Of a stretch of 64,000 nucleotides of DNA, positions 16,923-30,074 are shown piece by piece. The DNA is taken from assembly GCA_024919175.1 (NCBI GenBank), contig CP103804.1, positions 620,001 through 684,000 on the forward strand, given 5' to 3'. This DNA is from Clostridioides difficile (GTDB taxonomy: Bacteria > Bacillota > Clostridia > Peptostreptococcales > Peptostreptococcaceae). Position 1 is the first letter of the stretch. The number at the start of each line of letters is the position of its first letter. The notes below the pieces were generated by a model, which saw only the letters and a program-made list of their open reading frames with translations, was not told where the DNA came from and did no database searches. Position numbers and translations under genes: made by a program.

Positions 16923-17129
16923 ATATTCTAAAAAACTTTTCATGTATTTAATTTATAAATTACCAACAAACGTTACAAATTGATATTAGTTTTTGTTGAT
17001 TGAAACTTTATATTTAGAAAATATGATTGAAAGTAATTTATTATGAAAATATTGAAAGTAATTTTGGGGAAGGAAAAAGGAATAATTTTTGAGAATACTA
17101 TATATAAAAAATTATTGGGGGAATGTGTG

Positions 17130-17324
17130 ATGTTTCAAGTAATTGATTTTTTATGTTTAGTTTGTATTGGATTTTTAGTTCTTGATGTTATGGTATATTT
17201 TTGTAAGGATGCAATGGATATATTTGAAAGTACAACTAAGGTTAATAAAGTTAAGAGTATAAATGTTTGGGCAGATAGAGTCAGAGCTAACTCATATTCT
17301 TATGAAAATAAAATTGCAAAATAG
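17130..17324 (+). CDS. Small membrane protein of unknown function
   Basis: A 64-residue protein that I do not recognise. It has one hydrophobic helix (about residues 4-24, DFLCLVCIGFLVLDVMVYF). A soluble, charged C-terminal half follows (TKVNKVKSINVWADRVRANSYSYENK). The start at 17130 is preceded by GGGGG at 17117-17121. An in-frame ATG at 17041-17045 would add 29 residues of low-quality coding sequence with no ribosome site. The gene stands alone between lysS and the rRNA operon with its own terminator. Conservation would need a search. Confidence 0.6.
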   Translation: MFQVIDFLCLVCIGFLVLDVMVYFCKDAMDIFESTTKVNKVKSINVWADRVRANSYSYENKIAK

Positions 17325-17359
17325 GAAAAACTGTATATGCATGTGTTACTTGTAATATC

Positions 17360-17424
17360 AAGGGTTATATCTGTTAGTTTTAGTTAAATGCATTAAAAAA
17401 AACAAAGAGTTATAACCTTTTTAA
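17360..17424 (+). terminator. Terminator before the rRNA operon
   Basis: AAGGGTTATA (17360-17369) pairs with TATAACCTTT (17411-17420, one G-U pair) and is followed by T residues. The loop of about 41 nt is long. Confidence 0.6.
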
Positions 17425-17445
17425 AAATAAAAAACAAAAAAAGTA

Positions 17446-17474
17446 TTGACGAATTATTTTTAAGGTGATATAGT
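17446..17474 (+). promoter_or_regulatory. rRNA operon promoter
   Basis: TTGACG at 17446-17451, a 17-base spacer and TATAGT at 17469-17474, about 150 nt before the 16S gene. The leader between holds AAAATTAAACAGTAGG (17535-17550), complementary to 19142-19157 after the 16S gene; the two would form the RNase III processing stem of pre-16S RNA. Confidence 0.85.
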
Positions 17475-17626
17475 ATTACTTGTCCTTAAGAAAAGGGCAA
17501 ACATGAAAAAGACAAACACAAAAAATGAACTTTGAAAATTAAACAGTAGGTTAATTTATAAAAACAAGAAACAAACCATAAAGCCAGATATTTTGATAAC
17601 AATAGTATCTGAGCCTGATAAACTTT

Positions 17627-22308
<4,682 letters not shown>

Positions 22309-22423
22309 TATTTATTTGATGTTCATTGATTAAAATATATATGTAGTTTTTAGAGTGCTAACTCTAAAGAAGCTAGTTTTACTAGTTTCAAAAACTTAAT
22401 ATTATTATTAAGCATAAAGATTA

Positions 22424-22540
22424 TGTGGTTACAATAGCAGAGAGGATACACCTGTTTCCATTCCGAACACAGAAGTTAAGCTCTCTAGCGCTGATGGTAC
22501 TTGGTGGGAAACTGCCTGGGAGAGTAGGACGTAGCCACGT
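22424..22540 (+). rRNA. rrf: 5S ribosomal RNA
   Basis: A 117-nt gene with terminal complementarity GTGGTTAC / GTAGCCAC. It has the conserved ACACCTGTTTCCATTCCGAAC and AAGTTAAGCTC regions. It lies about 115 nt after the 23S gene and is followed by a T-rich run (22544-22557) that probably ends the operon. Confidence 0.95.
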
Positions 22541-22662
22541 AGTCTTTTTTTATTTTTTGTTAAAAAAATAAAAAAATTAGGTATTTCTTTTTTCATTTTG
22601 GGAAAACTAAGCACAGGAATTATGGATTATCATAAAAATTTAATTCTCAAGGAGTGATATAA

Positions 22663-22854
22663 ATGAAAAAAGTTGCTTTAGTTTTAGCTATAATCGGTGC
22701 ACTTAACTGGGGAGCAATTGGTATCCTAGGAACAGATTTAATAGGTAGCATTTTTGGCGGAACATATGAAATGATAAGTAGAATAATATACTTTGTTGTA
22801 GGTCTAGCTGGATTGTATTTAATACCAAGTTTAATGTCTGATGACAGGGAATAA
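22663..22854 (+). CDS. DUF378 small membrane protein (YuzA-like)
   Basis: A 63-residue protein with two hydrophobic helices (about residues 2-24 and 36-55). The sequence KVALVLAIIGALNWGAIGILGTDLIG is typical of DUF378, whose members share an ALNWG motif after the first helix and have no known function. A strong AAGGAGTG site precedes the start. It is monocistronic, between the rRNA operon and a terminator. Confidence 0.85.
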   Translation: MKKVALVLAIIGALNWGAIGILGTDLIGSIFGGTYEMISRIIYFVVGLAGLYLIPSLMSDDRE

Positions 22855-22879
22855 TTTGATTTATACTTTTTTATATTAA

Positions 22880-22916
22880 ACACCTCATTCTAAATACTTA
22901 GAATGAGGTGTTTTAT
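22880..22916 (+). terminator. Terminator after the DUF378 gene
   Basis: A perfect 14-bp stem (22880-22893 with 22898-22911), a 4-nt loop and a T run. Confidence 0.9.
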
Positions 22917-23013
22917 TTTATAAAAAGATTAATTTGTATCTTTTTTAATGGTAAAATAGATAGGAATCAAAGTTTTCAAATAAGTAGTAACAATAGAGAA
23001 AAAGGAGTAATCT

Positions 23014-24423
23014 ATGTTTATAATTAATGAACTAAATGAAATTGTAAATAAAGAAATAATATCTTTTCATATGCCTGGACACAAAAAGGGAAAAATTTAT
23101 GAAAAATTAGGATATATAAATGTATTAGAAAATTTGTATAAAATGGATACAACTGAAATAATAGGAACAGATAATTTACATTCTCCAGAAGGAATTATAA
23201 AAGCTTCTCAAGAAAATACTGCAAAAATATTTAAAAGTGATTATACATATTATTTAGTAAATGGGAGCAGTTGTGGAATCCAATCTGCAATAATGTCAGT
23301 ATGTAATCCTAAAAGTAAAATAATTGTAAATAGAGACTGTCACCAATCGGTTATAAATGGATGTATTTTGGGCGATGTAGATATAGAATATATTCCTTGC
23401 GAGATAAGCAAAGATACTAATATTTTAAAAGGTGTGAATGTAATAAATGTAATTGATATAATAGATAAAAATTTAGATGCAAAAGCAATATTGCTTACAT
23501 ATCCTACATACTATGGAATGACATATGATTTAGAATATATCTGTAATTACGCACATAGCAAAAATATTGTAGTAATAGTAGATGAAGCACATGGTGCACA
23601 TTTAGGACTTAGTGAGAGACTCCCTAAGACAGCTCTTGAGCAAGCTGCAGATATAGTTATACAAAGTACTCATAAAACACTTCCATCCTTTACTCAATCA
23701 TCAATGATACATGTAAAGGGAGAGAGAGTTGACTTAGATAAAATTTCAAATATGCTAAGAATTACTGAGTCTTCAAGTCCTTCCTATTTATTATTGTCTT
23801 CACTAGAATTAGCAGCAGACATCTATAAAAACAAAGGCAAAGAATTAATGGAAGAGCTTTTAAATAATATCGGAATTTTCAAAAATAATGTTAATAAAAA
23901 TATTGAAATATATAGTACAAATGATAAAACAAAAGTATTTATATCTGCTAAAAGTATAGGATTAACAGGATATGAACTGGAGAATATTTTAAGAAAAAAA
24001 TATAATATACAGGTAGAGTTGTCTAATTATTATGGTGTTCTATTAATCTGTACAATAGGAAATAGTACTCAGGATTTCATTAGTTTAGAAACAGCGTTAA
24101 ATGATATTACAGTAAAAGAGTTTAAATCTACAAAACTAGACAATATAAAATACCCTGTTGATATTCCAAAGAAAATATTAACACCTAGAGAAGCATTTTA
24201 TAAAATCAAAAAAAGTGTTAAAATATATGACAGCATAGGTAAAATATGTGGCGAATCTATAGTACCATATCCACCAGGGGTAAATATAATATCCCCTGGA
24301 GAAATAATAAGTAAAGAAATAATAGATTATTTAAAGTTTTGTAATTCTAAAGGTATGGTTATAAGTGGGGTTAAAGATATAACTTTAGATTTTATAGAAA
24401 TAATAGATTTAGAACATGTGTAA
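23014..24423 (+). CDS. Orn/Lys/Arg decarboxylase-family PLP enzyme (YaaO-like)
   Basis: A pyridoxal-phosphate enzyme of the ornithine/lysine/arginine decarboxylase family, 469 residues. It opens with IISFHMPGHKKG, has TYPTYYGMTYDL near residue 165 and DEAHGAHLG near 195, and carries the PLP lysine in STHKTLPSFTQSS near residue 220. A small C-terminal domain follows (PREAFYKIKKSVKIYDSIGK, then GESIVPYPPGVNIISPGE). In B. subtilis its homologue yaaO also precedes tmk and holB. Arginine or lysine decarboxylation are both possible; sequence alone does not decide the substrate. Confidence 0.88.
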   Translation: MFIINELNEIVNKEIISFHMPGHKKGKIYEKLGYINVLENLYKMDTTEIIGTDNLHSPEGIIKASQENTAKIFKSDYTYYLVNGSSCGIQSAIMSVCNPKSKIIVNRDCHQSVINGCILGDVDIEYIPCEISKDTNILKGVNVINVIDIIDKNLDAKAILLTYPTYYGMTYDLEYICNYAHSKNIVVIVDEAHGAHLGLSERLPKTALEQAADIVIQSTHKTLPSFTQSSMIHVKGERVDLDKISNMLRITESSSPSYLLLSSLELAADIYKNKGKELMEELLNNIGIFKNNVNKNIEIYSTNDKTKVFISAKSIGLTGYELENILRKKYNIQVELSNYYGVLLICTIGNSTQDFISLETALNDITVKEFKSTKLDNIKYPVDIPKKILTPREAFYKIKKSVKIYDSIGKICGESIVPYPPGVNIISPGEIISKEIIDYLKFCNSKGMVISGVKDITLDFIEIIDLEHV

Positions 24424-24520
24424 AAGGTAGAATTACTATAAAGAATCTATAGAATATTTATATAAATTTATTTAAGCAATATACTAAAATGGGTAAAATG
24501 TTTAGACGGAGGATATTAAA

Positions 24521-25210
24521 ATGAGAGGTAAGTTAATAATTATAGAGAGTGGTTCAGATGCGAGTGGAAAGGCAACTCAAACAAAAAAATTATATGAAAG
24601 ACTAAAAAAAGAAGGCTATATGATTAAGAAGGTAGAATATCCCAATTATGAGTCTCAGTCATCTGCTTTGGTAAAAATGTATTTAAGAGGGGATTTTGGT
24701 AAAAATGCTTCAGATGTAGACCCATATATAGCATCAACTTTTTTTACAGCAGATAGATATGCATCATTTAAAACCGATTGGGAGGAATTTTATAATAAAG
24801 GTGGAATAATTATCGCTGATAGATATACAACCTCTAATATGGTGCATCAAGCTTCTAAAATGGATATTGATGATAGAGAGGAATATCTTAACTGGTTGGC
24901 CGATTATGAATTTAATTTATTTAAAATACCTCAACCTGATTGTGTTGTATTTTTAGATGTTCCTATTGAGTTTAGTGAAAAACTTATGGAGAATAGAAAA
25001 AACAAAATTACAGGAGAAAAAGAGAAAGATATCCATGAAAGTGATATAGAGTATTTAGAGAAATCTTATAATAATGCTCTATATATAGCAGATAAATATG
25101 ACTGGAAAAAGATAAATTGTGTTTCAAATAAGAAATTAAGAAGTATTGAAAGTATACATAATGAAGTTTATGAAATAGTTCTTGATTCAATAAAATCTAT
25201 GGAGAGATAA
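24521..25210 (+). CDS. tmk: Thymidylate kinase-like protein
   Basis: A dTMP kinase-family protein of 229 residues at the tmk position next to holB. It is expected to convert dTMP to dTDP. The N-terminal P-loop reads ESGSDASGKATQTKKL. Its residue after GK is Ala rather than the usual Ser or Thr, a variant I recall in other clostridial members. IIADRYTTSNMVHQASK near residue 100 corresponds to the substrate DRY motif. The lid region near residue 155 (ENRKNKITGEKEKDIHE) is charged. It starts after GACGGAGG, and holB follows after 2 nt. A deoxynucleoside kinase with altered specificity is an alternative. Confidence 0.82.
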   Translation: MRGKLIIIESGSDASGKATQTKKLYERLKKEGYMIKKVEYPNYESQSSALVKMYLRGDFGKNASDVDPYIASTFFTADRYASFKTDWEEFYNKGGIIIADRYTTSNMVHQASKMDIDDREEYLNWLADYEFNLFKIPQPDCVVFLDVPIEFSEKLMENRKNKITGEKEKDIHESDIEYLEKSYNNALYIADKYDWKKINCVSNKKLRSIESIHNEVYEIVLDSIKSMER

Positions 25211-25212
25211 AT

Positions 25213-26148
25213 ATGTATTTTGAAAATATTATAGGACAAGATTTTGCAAAAAAATATTTAGTAAATTCTATAAATAAAGATAAACTTAATAATGCGTATA
25301 TGTTTGAAGGAATAGATGGAATAGGAAAAAAGAAATTTGCTGATGAGCTATCAAAATTGTTACTTGACTATGTGAATCTAGAAAATAGTCCAGACTATGT
25401 ACTTATAAATCCTGATGGAAATAGTATAAAAATAGCTCAAATTAGAAATTTACAATCAGATATAGTAGTACGACCTCATAAGGACTATAAAATATATCTA
25501 ATAAATAATGCTGAAAAGATGACTGTAGAAGCTCAAAATGCCCTTTTAAAGACATTAGAGGAACCTCCAAGTTATGCTATAATAATCTTAGTTACAAATA
25601 ATAAAGAATCATTATTAGAAACGATAAAATCTAGATGTGACATAATAAAGTTTTCGCCTATACCAATAGCAGATTTAAAAACTTATTTAATAAATAAAGG
25701 TATAGAAGAAGAAAGGGCTCAAATATTGGCTACTTTTTCAAGAGGAAGTATTGAAAATGCTTTAGATTTATCTCAGTCAGCTGAGTTTTCAGTAATGAGG
25801 GATGATATACAACAATATATCCAAATAATGCTAGATAAAAATATAGTAGAGATTCTAAATATACCAAATAACATGGAGAAATACAGAAATCAGATTATAA
25901 GTTTATTGGATATTATGATAAACTATTTTAGAGACATTATCTTATTAAAAGAAAATGTAAATAGAGATATGTTAATAAATATAGATAAACTAGTTTTTAT
26001 CCAAAATATGAGTGGAAAAATTAGTTATTCTCAATTATCCAAAATTATTGATATAATAGAAGGTACAAAGACTAAAATTAAAAGTAATTGTAATTTCAAT
26101 ATAAGCATACAAGTTATGTCTTTAAATATATACGAGGTGATTAAATGA
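25213..26148 (+). CDS. holB: DNA polymerase III delta-prime subunit
   Basis: Delta-prime is part of the clamp loader that places the beta clamp on DNA. The 311-residue protein has GIDGIGKKKFADELSKLLL near residue 35, AQNALLKTLEEPPSYAIIILVTN near residues 108-130 and the sensor-1 SRC motif (KSRCDIIKF) near residue 141. The four-Cys zinc module seen in many homologues between the first helix and the HPD stretch is absent; the chain goes straight to NSPDYVLINPDG. It lies 2 nt after tmk and overlaps ricT by 4 nt. Confidence 0.9.
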   Translation: MYFENIIGQDFAKKYLVNSINKDKLNNAYMFEGIDGIGKKKFADELSKLLLDYVNLENSPDYVLINPDGNSIKIAQIRNLQSDIVVRPHKDYKIYLINNAEKMTVEAQNALLKTLEEPPSYAIIILVTNNKESLLETIKSRCDIIKFSPIPIADLKTYLINKGIEEERAQILATFSRGSIENALDLSQSAEFSVMRDDIQQYIQIMLDKNIVEILNIPNNMEKYRNQIISLLDIMINYFRDIILLKENVNRDMLINIDKLVFIQNMSGKISYSQLSKIIDIIEGTKTKIKSNCNFNISIQVMSLNIYEVIK

Positions 26149-27038
26149 TAAAAATAGTAGGAATTAGGTTTAAAAGTGCGGGGAAAATATATTATTTTGA
26201 CCCTGTTGATTTTAATATAGAGCAAGACATGGATGTAGTTGTAGAAACTGCAAGAGGTTTAGAGTATGGTAAAGTAGTGGTTGGGCCAAAAGAAATGGAT
26301 GAGAGCGAATTAGTTTCTCCTTTAAAGCCAATTATAAGAATAGCTACAGAAGAAGATAAGAAAATATATTTAGAAAATAAGGAAAAAGCAAAAGAGACTT
26401 TTGAATTATGCCAACAAAAGATAAAAGAACATGAATTAACAATGTTTTTAATAGATTGCGAATATACATTTGATAGAAATAAATTGATTTTTTACTTTAC
26501 AGCAGAGGGTAGAATAGATTTTAGAGAATTAGTAAAAGATTTAGCTGCTATATTTAAGACTAGAATAGAGCTTAGACAAATCGGTGTTAGAGATGAGGCA
26601 AAGTCTATAGGAGGTCTAGGACCTTGTGGTAGAAAGCTTTGTTGTTCTTCTTGGTTAGGTGATTTTCAACCAGTTTCAATAAAAATGGCAAAAGACCAAA
26701 GCTTATCTTTAAATCCAACAAAGATATCTGGTATATGTGGGAGACTATTCTGTTGTTTAAAATATGAGCATGATGTATATAGTGAAGCAATAGAAAAAAT
26801 GCCTGTTGTAGGTGCATTGGTGCAATCAGATGATGGAAAAGGAAAAGTTGTAGAGGTAAATCCTTTGCTAGAACAAATCAAAGTGGAATTTCAAGATAAA
26901 ACAGTAAAAATATATACGAGAGAAGATATAAAAATACTTAGAGAGCCTAAAAAGTGTGAGGGCTGTGGTGGTAAATGCAAGGGTAATGATGGATTAGATG
27001 AAGCTACACTAAAGGAGTTAAAGAAATTAGAAGATTAA
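26145..27038 (+). CDS. ricT: RicT (YaaT), PSP1-domain regulator of RNase Y
   Basis: RicT is a subunit of the Ric/Y complex that directs RNase Y to certain transcripts and affects competence, biofilm and sporulation in Bacillus. The 297-residue protein has the PSP1 C-terminal domain (GLGPCGRKLCCSSWLGDFQ, then GICGRLFCCLKYEHD at about residues 160-210). These cysteines bind an iron-sulfur cluster in the known protein. A second cysteine cluster, KKCEGCGGKCKG, lies near residues 270-281. Its ATG overlaps the holB stop codon in an ATGA arrangement, so translation is coupled. The yabA gene that follows in Bacillus is missing. Confidence 0.9.
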   Translation: MIKIVGIRFKSAGKIYYFDPVDFNIEQDMDVVVETARGLEYGKVVVGPKEMDESELVSPLKPIIRIATEEDKKIYLENKEKAKETFELCQQKIKEHELTMFLIDCEYTFDRNKLIFYFTAEGRIDFRELVKDLAAIFKTRIELRQIGVRDEAKSIGGLGPCGRKLCCSSWLGDFQPVSIKMAKDQSLSLNPTKISGICGRLFCCLKYEHDVYSEAIEKMPVVGALVQSDDGKGKVVEVNPLLEQIKVEFQDKTVKIYTREDIKILREPKKCEGCGGKCKGNDGLDEATLKELKKLED

Positions 27039-27042
27039 ATTT

Positions 27043-27070
27043 AAGGTAGGACTTCTCCTACCTTTTTTAA
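27043..27070 (+). terminator. Terminator after ricT
   Basis: AAGGTAGGA (27043-27051) pairs with TCCTACCTT (27056-27064), then six T residues. Confidence 0.8.
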
Positions 27071-27114
27071 AGCAATTAATGCTTAAAGTTACTAATATTT
27101 GAGGAGAGTTATAT

Positions 27115-27867
27115 ATGGATATACAATTAAAAGATTCAGAGAGAATCGACGATTTACAATTAAAGGGTCTTAAAATTATACAAGATACGAATGGATTTTG
27201 TTTTGGTATAGACGCTGTTTTATTAGCTAATTTTGCAAAAGTAAAAAAAGATGCTAAAGTTGTTGATTTAGGTACTGGTACAGGAATTATACCAGTTCTA
27301 ATTGCAGGCAAAAGTGAAGCTAAAAAAATTATTGGTGTAGAAATACAAGAAGATGTATATGAAATGGCAACTCGTTCTATAAAACTAAATAATTTGGAAG
27401 AAAGAGTTGAGATTATAAATGAAGATATAAAGTCAATAGACAAAGTTTTGGAAGTTAATGGCTATCATGTAGTTACATCAAATCCTCCATATATGCATAT
27501 TGATGGTATAAAAAATCCAAATGATAAAAAAGCAATATCAAGACATGAAGTAAAGTGTAATCTAGAGGATGTAATAAAGACAGCATCCAGATTAGTTATG
27601 CCTAGAGGTAAATTTTTCATGATACATAGACCAACAAGATTGGTTGATATAATAACTTTAGGGAGAAAATACAGATTAGAGCCAAAAGTTATTCAGTTTG
27701 TTCATCCAAGACCTAAAAAAGCACCTAATTTGGTTTTAGTTCAATTTGTAAAAGACGGCAGACCAGAGCTTAAGATATTAGATCCACTATATGTCTATGG
27801 AGAAGATGGTAATTATACAGAAGAATTAAAATTAATATATAATAATGAAGATATAGGAGAGTTATAG
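27115..27867 (+). CDS. tRNA1(Val) (adenine37-N6)-methyltransferase-like protein (YabB)
   Basis: A Rossmann-fold methyltransferase of 250 residues. DLGTGTGIIPVLIAGK near residue 60 binds S-adenosylmethionine, and SNPPYMHIDG near residue 122 is the NPPY catalytic motif of N6-adenine methyltransferases. The family includes TrmN6, which methylates A37 of tRNA-Val in E. coli, and YabB of Bacillus at this same locus. The rsmI gene begins directly after its stop codon, so the two are one unit. The exact RNA target is not proven. Confidence 0.85.
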   Translation: MDIQLKDSERIDDLQLKGLKIIQDTNGFCFGIDAVLLANFAKVKKDAKVVDLGTGTGIIPVLIAGKSEAKKIIGVEIQEDVYEMATRSIKLNNLEERVEIINEDIKSIDKVLEVNGYHVVTSNPPYMHIDGIKNPNDKKAISRHEVKCNLEDVIKTASRLVMPRGKFFMIHRPTRLVDIITLGRKYRLEPKVIQFVHPRPKKAPNLVLVQFVKDGRPELKILDPLYVYGEDGNYTEELKLIYNNEDIGEL

Positions 27868-28701
27868 ATGAGTGGAAAATTGTACATATGTCCAACACCA
27901 ATAGGAAATCTAGAGGATATAACGTATAGGACTTTAAGAATATTAAAAGAAGTAGATTTAATTGCGGCAGAAGATACAAGACACAGTATAAAGCTTTTAA
28001 ATCACTTTGAAATCTCAAAACCTTTGACTAGCTATCATGAGCATAATAAAGATTCAAAAGGTGATTATTTAATCAATAAATTAATTGATGGAGAAAACAT
28101 AGCTTTGATAAGTGATGCAGGTATGCCTGGTATATCTGACCCAGGAGAAGAGATAATAAGACAGGCTATACAAAATAATATAGAGATAGAAGTATTACCA
28201 GGAGCAACAGCATTTGTAACAGCTTTAGTTGGTTCTGGTATGGATACACATAAATTTGTTTTTGAGGGCTTTTTAGATAGAGATAAAAAAGTTAGAAGAG
28301 AACAACTAGAAGAAATAAAAGAGGAAAGCAGAACTATAATTTTTTATGAATCACCACATAGATTGAAGGATACACTAAAAGATATGCTTAAAATTCTTGG
28401 AAATAGAAAAATTTCTGTAAATAGAGAACTCACAAAAAAATATCAAGAGATAATAAGAGAAGATATAGAAACTGTCATAAAAATATTTGAGGAAAAAGAA
28501 GTAAGAGGAGAGTTCGTATTAATAGTAGAAGGTTTTTATGGTGAAAAATCAGAAAAAAAAGATTATGATGCTCTTACAGATAGAGAATATGTTTTAAAGT
28601 TAATTGAAAGTGGTATGAACAAAAAAGATGCAATAAAAGTAGTTTGTAAAGATAGGAAATTAAAGAAGGATGTTGTTTATAAACAAGTTCTGGATTTATA
28701 A
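27868..28701 (+). CDS. rsmI: 16S rRNA (cytidine1402-2'-O)-methyltransferase
   Basis: RsmI adds a ribose methyl group to C1402 in the ribosomal decoding centre. The 277-residue protein has the tetrapyrrole-methylase-like fold: LYICPTPIGNLEDITYRTLRIL at the N-terminus, AAEDTRHSIKLLNHF near residue 35, LISDAGMPGISDPGEE near 80 and EVLPGATAFVTALVGSG near 110. The start is immediately next to the stop of the previous methyltransferase gene with GGAGAG upstream. Confidence 0.95.
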   Translation: MSGKLYICPTPIGNLEDITYRTLRILKEVDLIAAEDTRHSIKLLNHFEISKPLTSYHEHNKDSKGDYLINKLIDGENIALISDAGMPGISDPGEEIIRQAIQNNIEIEVLPGATAFVTALVGSGMDTHKFVFEGFLDRDKKVRREQLEEIKEESRTIIFYESPHRLKDTLKDMLKILGNRKISVNRELTKKYQEIIREDIETVIKIFEEKEVRGEFVLIVEGFYGEKSEKKDYDALTDREYVLKLIESGMNKKDAIKVVCKDRKLKKDVVYKQVLDL

Positions 28702-28723
28702 AACCTGAATCTGAGGTGATTTT

Positions 28724-29428
28724 ATGGAAATAGGAAAAATTATAATAGAGAGTTTAAAAAGGAAAGATACACATAAAACGTTTATAGAGTTGGACAAAAA
28801 GAATGAACTAGAAAAAGTAATCCCTAAAGTAAAAGCAATGAAATCTGTAGGAGAATGTAAATATCATGTTGTTAACTGTTTTGAACATTCTATAAATGCA
28901 TTAAAAGAATTAGAAGTAGTGCTAAATGACAAAGAATTTTTTCCAAATCATTTGAGAGAGCATGTGTCAAATTATTTGAATTTATATATTGATGATGGAA
29001 TAAATAAGTCACAAACACTAAAGTTAGGAGTCTTTTTACATGATATAGGAAAGCCAGATAGTGTAACTTTAGATGAAACTGGTAGAGTTCATTTTACAAA
29101 TCATGAAAAAATAGGTGCGCAAATAGTAAATAATATGGGTACAAATTTAGAGTTATCAACACAGACATATAAACTTATAAGTAAATATGTAAGATATCAT
29201 ATGATACTTTTATCTTTATATAAGAAAAATGATTTGAGTAAAAAAGAGTTAGCTAATGTATTTAATTTAGTAGATGAAGATACTATAGGTATAATATTAC
29301 TTGGATATGCAGATATAGTATCTACTATAAAACTATTAGGCAAGAACGAAGAAGTCGGAGTATTAAAAACATATATGGAATACATTCTAACAAATTACTT
29401 ATATAAGAGTAATTATACGAATGCATAA
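28724..29428 (+). CDS. HD-domain phosphohydrolase-like protein
   Basis: A 234-residue cytosolic protein with one HD domain. HVVNCFEHSINALKELE near residue 50 supplies a histidine, LGVFLHDIGKPDSV near residue 105 the HD pair, and FTNHEKIGAQIV near residue 125 a further histidine. The pattern resembles the HD portion of bacterial CCA-adding enzymes and related RNA or nucleotide phosphohydrolases, but no nucleotidyltransferase head is present. It lies 22 nt after rsmI with a GAGGTG site. Substrate is unknown. Confidence 0.75.
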   Translation: MEIGKIIIESLKRKDTHKTFIELDKKNELEKVIPKVKAMKSVGECKYHVVNCFEHSINALKELEVVLNDKEFFPNHLREHVSNYLNLYIDDGINKSQTLKLGVFLHDIGKPDSVTLDETGRVHFTNHEKIGAQIVNNMGTNLELSTQTYKLISKYVRYHMILLSLYKKNDLSKKELANVFNLVDEDTIGIILLGYADIVSTIKLLGKNEEVGVLKTYMEYILTNYLYKSNYTNA

Positions 29429-29501
29429 AATTGGTTAATATAATTTAAGGTTTAGACATTTGATTTAAATTTAGAATATACAGACTTTAAAAACCTAAAA
29501 G

Positions 29502-29536
29502 AAGTTGTCTTTAATAGAAAAGACAACTTTTTTTAC
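29502..29536. terminator. Bidirectional terminator between the HD gene and lrp
   Basis: AAGTTGTCTTT (29502-29512) pairs with AAAGACAACTT (29518-29528). It is followed by T residues on the + side and A residues on the other, serving two converging genes. Confidence 0.8.
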
Positions 29537-29608
29537 ATCAAAACTTAAAATTTTATTAGAAATATCTAATGGTGTATTAGTGAATAAACCATTAACGTTC
29601 AATTTATC

Positions 29609-30037
29609 TTACAATATTGATTTTGCTTGTATCGGTGTTGATAATATAACAGAGGTCTTGGTAGAACCTATTTTCTTTATAGTATCAATCACGTTTTCTA
29701 ATTCATACATATCCTTTACAATAACTTTTAAAAGTAAGCAATCATCACCTGTTATGTGGTGACATTCTACAATTCTAGGGTCCTTTCCAGCAGACTCAAT
29801 GAATTCTGTATATCCATTACTTGGAAGAGATATGTGAATAAATGCTTTTATAACTCTACCTAATGAATCTGGATTAACAATTGCTTTATATCCTTCTATA
29901 ACACCAGATTCTTCTAGTCTCTTGACTCTTTCTGAAACTGCAGGAGAAGTTAAACCAACTATTTTTCCTAAGTCCTTCATAGAAATTCTCCCATCATCCT
30001 GTAAAATTTCTATGATTCTGTAATCTGTAACATCCAT
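29609..30037 (-). CDS. Lrp/AsnC-family transcriptional regulator
   Basis: A 142-residue DNA-binding protein of the feast/famine family. The N-terminal helix-turn-helix is DYRIIEILQDDGRISMKDLGKIVGLTSPAVSERVKRLEESGVIEGY (residues 4-50). A RAM ligand-binding domain follows, with ECHHITGDDCLLLKVIVKDMYELE near residues 92-115. A GGGGGAC ribosome site precedes the ATG. It starts about 38 nt after the end of pncB on the same strand, so it may be the second gene of a pncB transcript. The effector is unknown; amino acids are usual for the family. Confidence 0.85.
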   Translation of the reverse strand: MDVTDYRIIEILQDDGRISMKDLGKIVGLTSPAVSERVKRLEESGVIEGYKAIVNPDSLGRVIKAFIHISLPSNGYTEFIESAGKDPRIVECHHITGDDCLLLKVIVKDMYELENVIDTIKKIGSTKTSVILSTPIQAKSIL

Positions 30038-30074
30038 AAATAAACAGTCCCCCTTAAATAAAAATAATTAATGC

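Noticed and set aside
17043..17129. Longer 93-residue form of the small gene after lysS
   Set aside because: The extra 29 residues have no ribosome site, while GGGGG precedes the ATG at 17130.
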